Shown here: in pieces, positions 11,172 to 19,199 of the stretch
Layout: each line of letters begins with the position of its first letter
How positions within the stretch are numbered: position 1 is the first letter of the stretch
Assembly: GCA_900618425.1 (NCBI GenBank)
Contig: UZAN01040819.1
Location: 18,890-39,705, forward strand
Direction: 5' to 3'
Length of the DNA stretch: 20,816 nt
Origin: Echinostoma caproni
Taxonomy: Eukaryota > Platyhelminthes > Trematoda > Plagiorchiida > Echinostomatidae
Program-made: the position numbers and the translations under genes
The notes under the pieces: generated by a model
The model's input: the letters and a program-made list of their open reading frames with translations, nothing else
The model's database searches: none
What the model was told of the DNA's origin: nothing

Positions 11172-11200
11172 AACAGGTTTCTGTTTAAGGCAAACCTGTT
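11172..11200. repeat. Perfect 9-bp inverted repeat (hairpin)
   Basis: The arms 'aacaggttt' (11172-11180) and 'aaacctgtt' (11192-11200) are exact inverted copies separated by 11 bases. No U-run follows and no gene is linked to it, so no role is assigned. A match of this size can occur by chance in a window this long. Confidence 0.7.
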
Positions 11201-11649
11201 TTAGGTTCCTGTGGGGCCATCCATGCGCTCGCACTACCGACGCTGGAAACTTCCGAAGCAGAGGCTCTACAATTCTCAGTTTTTCTGATAACGTCCCTCG
11301 TTTAAAAAAACAATTCAGTCTAGAAAGTCATTTTTCGAGCCACGCATTCTAAACGCAGTGGATTCTATCACCACTCTGTGTCGAAGCCGGCAAGATTAAT
11401 AGTGCGGAAAAATGGCAGCATATATCATGTACGAACGGAAACAGTCTGCGTATATTTCAGGCGTGGTTTGAAATGTGGTACGCTACTTGGTGCTAATAAA
11501 TCCTGTTCCTTTTATGCAATTTCTGGGGTAAATAATGTTCTCTACGCACTGACGAGTTTCTCTCAAATTCACTGGATTGGATTATAATGTGCTCAAACAT
11601 CTGTTTCAAGATCGATATATTTAAAACTTGAATCTCGTTACTGACAGAG

Positions 11650-11826
11650 CGAATAAAGAAGGGTGAAAAGAAAAACTACCTATTACCGTATAGTTGTTTT
11701 GACATGATTAGGTCTCATTATTGGTCTAAATTCATCACTCATTCTGGGGCTCGAATGCGAGACTTCATAGAGGAGAAACACAAGCGCAATATCCACTTGA
11801 TTACCCAACAGCGGATCATACCGGTC
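11650..11826 (-). mobile_element. tRNA-derived SINE, copy E
   Basis: On the minus strand the order is an A-box-like segment ('gggtaatcaagtggatattg', about 11789-11808), a B-box-like segment ('gcattcgagcccc', 11746-11758), then 'gatgaatttagaccaataat' and 'gagacctaatc'. This aligns with 'gtggattcgcactgctgatg' and 'agacccaacc' in the copy at 14.9 kb. A decayed match to the family's 3' part continues to about 11650. The copy lies immediately upstream of the Penelope-like fragment. Confidence 0.6.
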
Positions 11827-11853
11827 TCCGTTGTTTCAACAAGCCTAAAGTAG

Positions 11854-12372
11854 TGCTTTATATCTTTTGAGCTATTTATTTTTTCAATAAAGAACACAGC
11901 AGCACAGTACTGCATACTACGAAGAATAACAGCTCCTCCAGTCAAGCAACCACTTACGCAATTTGCCAAATCACATCCATTGTACCAATTCGTCTGTGGG
12001 TGCTCGGTCACCTACCTCGGCAGACCCGCGCGGCAGCTTAGACAAAGAATAGCCGAACACAACCCTGTGTGGTTTAACAAACCGGTTAACAAATCACACC
12101 CGAATGATGAAGGTCAATGGTAAATCCCACGCCACACACCAGCATCCTCAATCGCTCGTCACGTGCTAGAGACTGGGCATGAAGTGAACATGACCACGGC
12201 ATTTAAGAGTGTCTTCATCACGCAAAACTCTCGGTTATTCCAGTTTGCAGGGGCGATTGGTATAAAACGATGGGAGCCTAAATTGTGCAAGTATGAGGAA
12301 TTATTTGTTACTCTAGTCATAACCTTGGTGGAAAGATTGACGGAGATGACTCCAAGAGCTCATTCGCAGTAA
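11854..12372 (+). pseudogene. Penelope-like retroelement, C-terminal GIY-YIG endonuclease fragment
   Basis: One frame runs from a stop at 11851 to a stop at 12370. It contains a linker ('QFAKSHPLYQF'), a Cys pair (CGC, 11995-12003), 'SVTYLGRPARQLRQRIAEH' (12004-12060) and 'SSIARHVLETGH' (about 12139-12174). It then has 'LFQFAGAIGIKRWEPKLC' (about 12235-12288) and a hydrophobic end. This is the order of the GIY-YIG nuclease of Penelope-like elements: YxG, Arg, EH, then a helix carrying the catalytic Glu before a PxLC motif. Here that Glu position appears to be Gly (codon GGG at 12250-12252), one base from GAG, and an in-frame TAA lies at 12121. No reverse transcriptase domain is recognisable upstream, where a SINE lies instead. 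It is a dead, 5'-truncated copy. Confidence 0.85.
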
Positions 12373-13580
12373 ATGTTAATTGTTATTTTTCATTATATTC
12401 TTTGACTTTAGTATGTACCTGAAGAGATACAGCTAAATCTTTCCGGAAATAAATTGCGCAACAGTGTGCTGCTGCTGTTTTTCATTCAAATTCATATTGG
12501 GAAAAGGTTGTTTCAATTTCCTCTATTTAGTTTTGTTAAAAAGGAGTTTGTTGCTTTTCGTGCCTTGCATGTTGCTCACTTTCTGGTACGTTCACAGTTA
12601 GAAGGAACAACTTGAGACGGTGTTTGAGTCACATTTGACTTAGCGTGTTCCCCACTGTTTTTTCTGCTTATTTATTCAAGTGAACTTTGCACGCAAGAAT
12701 AATAGGTAAACTTTGGAATTATTGTTTGTGCAAGCCAAGGAACACATAATTGATCGAATAACACATTTCAGGACTAAAGTGAACATTCTGAACGGTCGAC
12801 CGCGAAATTGTCTGAATTTTGGAATCTGGAAGGACAGACAGTTCGATTTATTCAAACCAGGTTGTGTGTGTGACCGGACCGGCGAAGATTAGCGTCTAAT
12901 GTCATACCGATATTTTAAAATAAATTTTGTCTGGGAAAGACAGTGGTGTAATCGATTTGATCGGGCATGCGGAACGGGACAAAGGGTACAGACAAATTTA
13001 CAAAACTTCGAAGGGTTTGGCCATAGTTTAAGGAATCCTGAAATAGAGGTTGAATGATACTCTCCGACAGAAAGCAGCATGATTTGCATATTTCACAAAG
13101 ACTAGCGGGAAATTCAATACGGAATTAACTGATATGTGTAGAACAAAATGACTTCATGAAGTGGGCTTGAATCTCAATCCATGGGGGGAAATATTATTTC
13201 TTTACCTTGATCAATCTATGAAACGTTATCTGCTAATCAATTAATGTTAGTAAATTCCCTAAGCAACGGAAAGATTTCAGTTTATGAAACAGATTTGATA
13301 GAGGATCGGTAATCAAATTGGATGACTAGTCAACGAAGAGTTTACAAACAGGCATTACAAAAGATTGTTATCACAAATGAAACGACCAAAAGTACAGCAT
13401 CTGACTTGTTTTAATTGGGTTGATAAGTATATCGGGGGGAGCTCTCAGGTATAAAAAAGACTGTACTCTTTGCGGTCTCACATGCTTTGTACGCTTAGGG
13501 CACTATAATTCGAGAGCCACGGAACGAAAAGGTGTAAAGATAGCGATAGATATGTCGGATCCATTAGCGCTCTTCAGTTC
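12373..13580. other. No identifiable gene
   Basis: AT-rich sequence downstream of the Penelope-like fragment. The only open frames are a 66-codon minus frame at 12889-13089 and a 65-codon plus frame reaching 13617, neither recognisable. I saw no terminal repeat that would mark the 3' end of the Penelope-like element. Confidence 0.4.
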
Positions 13581-13584
13581 TCAG

Positions 13585-14010
13585 AGATTTGGACAAACCC
13601 AAACAGGCTGGTGGTGATTCTAGCCTACGGGATGACATAAACCAGGGGGGGGGGCACGTTACAATTTTCTGATAACTGTGATGAATCAAGATTCCCAGAC
13701 GACTTTAGCAAGGCGTGTACGTATCCCAGCTTCTGGACTACGAACCATAGGTCGACTACCAACCAATCAGAAGCCGTGGGGTCCAGTAAAAAGCTGTACG
13801 ACGCTAGAAATGCTGGTACGCCATTGGCAGAGGCTTGGATGACCAATAAACTTGTTTTATACATACTACTTAAACCCCTGATTTCTTTCAACAAACGAAC
13901 TGCTATTCCTGTGACCTTTTCCTCTCGTCTCGGTTCCGTGGGATACTATCGTGCAAGTGATTAAGTGCTTAAGTGGCGTACGTGATTCCTGATACGTGAA
14001 TCGTATTTCT
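13585..14010 (-). repeat. Dispersed repeat R1, copy 5 (longest copy)
   Basis: This is the reference copy for the R1 family. Reading on minus from about 14010 it contains all blocks found in the other four copies. Two monomers with a 67-bp period come last: 'gtcgtctgggaa' begins at 13703 and 'gtcatcccgtag' at 13636. The second is preceded by a run of ten C (G run at 13645-13654 on plus). A minus-strand frame of 89 codons (13625-13894) is open through the core, but no protein family is recognised. No terminal inverted repeats were seen. It could be part of a larger transposon or an old LTR. Confidence 0.65.
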
Positions 14011-14029
14011 TGATCAACCGTGACATTAC

Positions 14030-14845
14030 GTGCGGTTACCGTGACTTAGAACAAGTGAAGGTACTCCTCGACTTCGTTCTTGTAGTGTTGATGGAGTTTA
14101 CCATTGATTTTATTGAAATGCACTAAAAGTTATTATGGTTGATGACTGAGCGTGTTGACCTAGTTGACGTAAGTGGACAAGCAAATGAACCATTGAATAT
14201 GGTAATGCGAAGCAAGAATGAATGTGTTCATTTCGTTATTCGAGAAACATTCAAATTTCTATCCTTGGTTTCTCGTATGTCATATGACTGATCAGCAAAT
14301 GGTTGACCTATCAGTTTAATGGTAATTTGCGATCGGGACGACAGTTGTCTATAGAATCATATGTAGGCTTGTAATTCGGTTTTTTCCCCACATGGATATT
14401 TCACATTTGGCGTAGCTACTCTCTCATGATATACAAAAGTGCTAAAAGTTACGCGAATCGTATAAGTCAAGTGGATTACTAAGTTGAGGTGTAAAAACTT
14501 CTGAGACAACCAGAAGGGGACAATATTAAGACATTCTTGATCAATCAAACTTTGCCTGTTGGATAGATTATAAGGACCAATCTTAGTTACTCTGCATTAC
14601 ATGAAATATTGAGGATCGTATACCATTAGTTGCACACTGTAGTCACTGGGTTTTTAGCTTGGGCCGGAAATTCTAGGGCTTATTTGCGATTAATTTGAAG
14701 AGAAAAGATGTACTCATTGTCGGTAAACCGCACACAGATCATGTAGTGCAAACAATATTGGAGGAACATGTGAGTGAAAACTTCTCCAGTCAGGCGTAGG
14801 TTTCAAACAAGTAGAGAAAAAGTAACGAAATATGATAGACTAATG
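14030..14845. other. No identifiable gene
   Basis: AT-rich sequence with only a 63-codon minus frame (14357-14548), which matches nothing known to me. It separates the longest R1 copy from the first of three SINE copies. Confidence 0.4.
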
Positions 14846-14849
14846 GAGG

Positions 14850-15062
14850 AAAAATGGAGGAGTAATGGAATTCATTCAATTTTGAAAGGGGAAATTCGTC
14901 GTGTATATGGCAAATGAAGGGTGAAGTGGAAAGTTAGAAAGCACTGGATGGCTGTTTCAAACTGGTTGGGTCTCATCAGCAGTGCGAATCCACCGACTCA
15001 ACTGAGGATCGAACCCGGGATCTCACAGGCAGAACACAAGCATGCTACCCACTTGATCTGAA
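14850..15062 (-). mobile_element. tRNA-derived SINE, copy A
   Basis: On the minus strand, an A box ('gatcaagtgggtagc', 15044-15058) and a near-consensus B box ('ggttcgatcc', 15006-15015) are spaced as in a tRNA-type RNA polymerase III promoter. They are followed by the family block at 14972-14990 and by a tail that ends near 14850 with a match to the tail of the copy at 17.0 kb ('gagtaatgg', 'gaaattc.tcg'). The B box is almost intact, so this is among the younger copies. No poly(A) tail or target-site duplication was identified. Confidence 0.75.
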
Positions 15063-15069
15063 GATATGA

Positions 15070-15930
15070 CTGTACCGATAACTCATATCCGATTTGGGAG
15101 TAAAAAGTGAATCACACACGTTGGAGATATTATTTTCATGGGGGAGGGTGACATTAACCGGAGAGAATGTCAACAAAATATCTCTGACTTGTCACATCGT
15201 GATGTTTAGACGTAGGTCATCACTTCACCAGAAGTCGTTTTCCTGCCAGTCTTATTGGAGCCACTTGTATCTATTAGTCTCCAGATCTCCAGAATCCGTT
15301 ACCATCTCGTTTGACCAAGGTTCTAAAACACACACATGTCAAACGAGTGTTTTGATGCACGCACGAATCCAAAAGTTGTGCTAACTCGGTTAACATTTCC
15401 TTGATCGATCGCATTGATGGTGTGCACATTAATCGTGGAACAGTCAGTTCAGTGGGCGATTAACGACCATCAACAAGCCGCCTCGTTTATTATTAATGAC
15501 TTGTAACGAAATGGATTCGTACAATGATTGGTGGTAGCACAAAACATCGGCTGTCGATTTTGATGAGTCATGCAACCGTTTGAGTAGGAGCCCAAAGTAA
15601 TCAGGTTTGNNNNGAATAAGGTAACCCAAGTGCACCCTTGTTTTGTATTTATATCAATCGGAATCGATAGTAGTTATATAACAGCAGTGTAACCCAGCCT
15701 TTTGATATACAAAGCAAAAATTGATGGCCTAAATATTGGGAAGAAAATATCCTTTGTGGAAGTAAACACCAACAACCGGTCTCTGACGATGTACACGTAC
15801 AGTAGAACGGCGTAATATGCAGTTAAAATTGTCGCATAACGCAATTGCTTTGTCAAATCAAGGATACACTGCTTGATATGATTACGACTTATGTAATGCA
15901 CTTAGTAATTTCGTATTGGTTATAGAGTAT
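15070..15930. other. No identifiable gene; four-base N gap
   Basis: Open frames at 15094-15384 (plus, 96 codons), 15444-15635 (minus) and 15674-15901 (minus) are within chance length and match no family I know. The N run at 15610-15613 is an assembly gap and breaks the second of these. Confidence 0.4.
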
Positions 15931-16072
15931 GGATACCTATAAATTTCTCATCATCATGTTCGATGTCTTTGTTTCTGCATAATTGGATACTGATGAATTA
16001 CCCGCATCAAAATTGACAGTCAAATTGGAACAGCTTTGAATTACGAAGTTCAGCAAGACACTAACTACTGTT

Positions 16073-16341
16073 AGAAAGATAGTTCCCTGGCGCAGCTCAT
16101 ATGTGACATCGATCTCCCACTCACGGGACTGGATGTCAACAAAAAAAGGCACACCAAGCAGACACTTGTGCCAAATCGCATTTGTCCAAACGAGAGGTAA
16201 GTGAGCAGTAATAAATTGAAATTTATTTTCAAAATGGATCTTTTTAGGCAAGTAAATTTACTGCCACCTCCCCTTCCAGTACACCCATGGTACCGGGAAT
16301 GTCAACCGGGCAGAAAACGGAAAGCAACAGGCCGCAACTAG
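16073..16341 (+). CDS. Possible pair of terminal exons with a 51-bp intron
   Basis: An open segment ends at a consensus splice donor, AG|GTAAGT (intron begins at 16197). A T-rich acceptor, 'ctttttag', ends at 16247, giving a 51-bp intron. Joining the two keeps one frame open to a TAG at 16339-16341, with a proline-rich then basic end ('PPPLPVHPWYREC', 'GRKRK'). Very short introns are known in flatworms. Against this, the minus strand is open across much of the same DNA (15937-16251 with one hydrophobic segment; 16258-16440), and no upstream exon was found. Protein unknown. Confidence 0.2.
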
Positions 16342-16671
16342 TTGTGCTTCACCGCGTTGACAGTCGCCCAACGGAACCTGAATCTCAGAAGCAAAATGTT
16401 GCGTTTTGTGAATGTTGCGTTTATTCCTTTTTTTGAACAAAATTTAATTTGGTGCATACAAAACGCACAATTGAAATCACTTAGGGTGTAACTAAATTGC
16501 GTGAGATCTGTATATCATGCTGATTGATTCGACCTTGAATCAATAATTATCGGTGGGGTCCGAAGGTGAATTTTGAAGAGTGTGTTTGGAAAACCGCTTG
16601 CTTGACAATTCTTCAATTCCAAGAAAAATCCAAGAAAATTATTGTAGTAAACTGTTAGATAATATATTATT

Positions 16672-16848
16672 TCAACGCGGGAATTCTTCAAGGAAATGAA
16701 ATGTGAACTGAAACGCTAGGAAGCACTGCACAGCTATCTCAACCTGGTTGCTTCTCATCAGCAGTGCGGATCCATCGACCCAACTGAGGATCAAACCCGG
16801 GACCTCACAGATAGAATGGAAGGATGCTACCCACTCGGCTACTGGGAG
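16672..16848 (-). mobile_element. tRNA-derived SINE, copy B (best-preserved head)
   Basis: The minus strand has an exact A-box core ('tagccgagtgggtagc', 16826-16841) and a B box ('ggtttgatcc', 16788-16797) with a gap of 28 bases, as in tRNA genes. The family block ('gatccgcactgctgatgag', 16754-16772) and the 3' part ('gctgtgcagtgcttcc') follow. This is the copy that shows most clearly that the head derives from a tRNA. The 120-codon minus open frame over this region (16672-17034) is a by-product of the repeat. Confidence 0.8.
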
Positions 16849-17002
16849 TAACTGAATAAACACTTTTTCAGTTTCCCTACACCCGACGTGGCACAATCTA
16901 TGTTCACGAAATTTTGGTAGGCATCGAGCCTCTCTCGTTTCAGCACTGGCTTCCGGGGTTATGACTCGGTTGGAGAATTTCATGACTTGAATAATTGTTA
17001 TA

Positions 17003-17152
17003 TGAGAGTAATGGAGGACTTGATATGGTTTCAAAGAAGAAATTCATCGGGTATGGAACCAATGGAACGTGAACTGAAAAGAACTGAGAAGCACTGTGCA
17101 GCTGTTTCCACCTAACTGAGTCTCGTCAGCAGTGGGAATCTCCAAACCGACT
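17003..17152 (-). mobile_element. tRNA-derived SINE, copy C, lacking the tRNA head
   Basis: The family block (17122-17140, minus strand 'gattcccactgctgacgag') and the 3' part are present and match copies A and B closely, including 'gaagcactgtgcagctgttt' on the plus strand near 17080. Similarity stops at about 17152, before the B box, so this copy is truncated at its 5' end. That is the expected product of incomplete reverse transcription. It lies about 150 bp from copy B, in the same orientation. Confidence 0.75.
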
Positions 17153-17159
17153 GTACATG

Positions 17160-17600
17160 GTGTAAATAAAAATTCGTCGTTATATCCCGTACAACAAACT
17201 GCTGAGCAACATAGTATTCGCAAGTAATTTACATACTCAGGAACAATGATTGTGAACTGACACCTGGAATTTCCATTGGTTATGATTTAACAATTCATCC
17301 ATCAATTACGGTCAACGGTTCACAGATACAACTAGAACATCAGAGGAAGTAGTTGAGGCGATTTGGTCGTTACATTTAGAATGAAAACAGGGAAGACATT
17401 TGATTAAAATCGTCTCAAACACTTAAATTCTGAACTCAACTGTTATTGTGCCCAATTGAGCATTACGATTAGTCGTGATTGCATAGTAAACAGTTTGTTG
17501 CCTTTCCACCTGTGTGTCAGAACTTATCGGATGGCGAGACCGAAGGACAGCGGACAGCGAATCGGACAACGAATGTCTCATCCCTTCAGTCTCATTAGGA
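17160..17600. other. No identifiable feature
   Basis: No open frame of note and no repeat copy recognised. Confidence 0.4.
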
Positions 17601-17639
17601 TTAGCTAGCGATTGCTGAGAGCAATACTGAGGGGACCCT

Positions 17640-17839
17640 TAAATGACAAACGAGCGGAACGGTGAAAGCCACGTTGAATGTCGCACACCTAAGTTGCTTT
17701 TTCAAAGGTCCTTCTCGAATAACAGCACCGAATAAGGAAGAAAGATTGATGTTGACCGCTTCGACGGTTGATTTGCTCGTTCCGATGCAGATATGATACA
17801 CTTTACGTCGGATGCACATAGAACATGTATCTATTCGCA
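17640..17839 (-). CDS. Possible exon, unknown protein
   Basis: The minus strand is open here within an 84-codon frame. An AG preceded by a T-rich tract lies just upstream of 17839, and codons often end in C or G, unlike the flanks ('VYHICIGTSKSTVEAVNINL' in the middle). The downstream end is unclear: the best donor-like site, AG|GTGTGC, is weak. I recognise no domain. The length is within chance expectation, so this is a weak candidate. Confidence 0.15.
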
Positions 17840-18050
17840 TGAAAATAAACAGCATTCACTTAGGATGTGTTAAGGTGGTTTCAGATTCACCTCAAGTGCG
17901 CTTCCCGCTCATTTCCGGGGACACTGACCATCGTGTAAACTCAGTTAAAGTAATCTGGATCATCAAACTTTTTTATCCCAAACCAGTATAATAATTTTGG
18001 AATGCACAAGCTAGATACCATAGCCGAAGTCAGCTGTATGAAACACTCAC

Positions 18051-18158
18051 CCCTACCACCATTAGTACTATATTCCCAGAAGTGTTTGATACAAGCCTTG
18101 CATCGTCCCTTCACGCAATAATACCGATCCTTCCAAATAAACGAATGGGATTGATACT
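18051..18158 (-). CDS. Possible symmetric internal exon, cysteine-containing
   Basis: A strong acceptor ('ttattattttttag', ending at 18159 on minus) and a strong donor (GGG|GTGAGTGT, 18050) bound 108 bases that stay open in one frame. The exon has phase 1 at both ends, a type often seen in extracellular modules. The peptide includes 'IWKDRYYCVKGRCKACIKHF', with three cysteines in nine residues. The frame is also open upstream to 18312 (123 codons in all), so splicing is not required to keep it open. No homolog or partner exon is recognised. Confidence 0.25.
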
Positions 18159-18494
18159 CTAAAAAATAATAAAATATTTTCGCTGGAACTGATAACCTAA
18201 AAGCGATTACTGGCTTTTTACAAATCGTCGGTTGTTCAACATTTGGTACTGTTAACGGATTCCTCACAAAAGCAGTTGTAGTACCAGGTTCATCGGCTTC
18301 GATTTGATTCATCCTATAAGGACTTCATGCACCGCAAACCCGGAATCACGATCTCATATTAAAAATCGAGTAACAGTAAATATTAATGGCGACGCACAGT
18401 GATGTCAGAATTTTCTGTGACCCAAATAAATTGTGTCCAGAGGGCAATCTCAGTCACCATGTTCACATTTTGTCTATATCTTTTCCTTTTTCAG

Positions 18495-18554
18495 GAACAC
18501 ATGGAACGTCATACCTTTCCGACCCGATTCCGGAAACGTTTCAGTCTGATTGAC
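18495..18554 (+). CDS. Possible 60-bp micro-exon
   Basis: A good pyrimidine tract and acceptor ('atatcttttcctttttcag', ending at 18494) precede 20 codons, phase 0 to 0, encoding a basic peptide with 'TRFRKRFSLID' at its end. A GTAAAT donor follows at 18555. Micro-exon genes are known in parasitic flatworms, but one isolated example with a moderate donor cannot be told from chance. The frame remains open beyond the donor to 18638. Confidence 0.2.
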
Positions 18555-18923
18555 GTAAATGACACAAATTTCATTCAAAACGAATTTCGTAGTTTTTATT
18601 TCTATTCATACCACAAAGTTGTTTGGAATTTTGTTTGAATCTCATAACAGACAAAACTATTCATCCTCACTTGAAGTCTCATAATGTTTGAACAATCCAG
18701 TAACTCATATCGGAATTTGCCTACAGTTGGTGTCTAGAGATACAAAACGCGGAGTCATCGAACGTTAGATAGGACCTTGCATTCAAACGCTGGTTTTTTA
18801 ACGAACAACGTAAAACAAATTTCCATTTTTTTATTTTTCGGTGGAGTTTCGTTGGTTCAAACTACTTGCACAATGTACATTAAACGTTCACAATGAGTTT
18901 ACCGATTATTAGAAACATTTTAC

Positions 18924-18943
18924 TCTGACAAAATTTTGTCAGA
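18924..18943. repeat. 20-bp perfect palindrome
   Basis: The sequence 'tctgacaaaattttgtcaga' equals its own reverse complement and stops matching at the next base on each side. No gene flanks it closely, so no binding protein or function is proposed. A perfect 20-bp palindrome is uncommon but not impossible by chance in 20 kb of AT-rich DNA. Confidence 0.9.
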
Positions 18944-19199
18944 TGGAAATTAGATTGATTGACTGTTGTTTACGGTCTGGTGGATCTATGTATCGGCCTG
19001 CATGCCCACTTCTGAGATTAGAACTAGACTACCACAGTTTATTTCATCAAACTTCATGATCATAAACGACACGGTGGTTTCAGAGCGGGAGGAACATTGT
19101 CTCATATTCCGCTCTGGGTTTTATTCACTGCTTGTTGCTTTAACCCATGGAATGCGGCCTATTGTGAGATGTGTTTCTAACTATTTTAAGTAAATGTTT

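Noticed and set aside
16672..17034. 120-codon minus-strand open frame
   Set aside because: About half of it lies in SINE copy B, a non-coding repeat. The remainder shows no domain.
17941..18312. 123-codon minus-strand frame as a complete gene
   Set aside because: About one frame of this length is expected by chance in 20 kb of AT-rich DNA. Only the internal 108-bp segment with good splice sites is kept, as a weak exon candidate.
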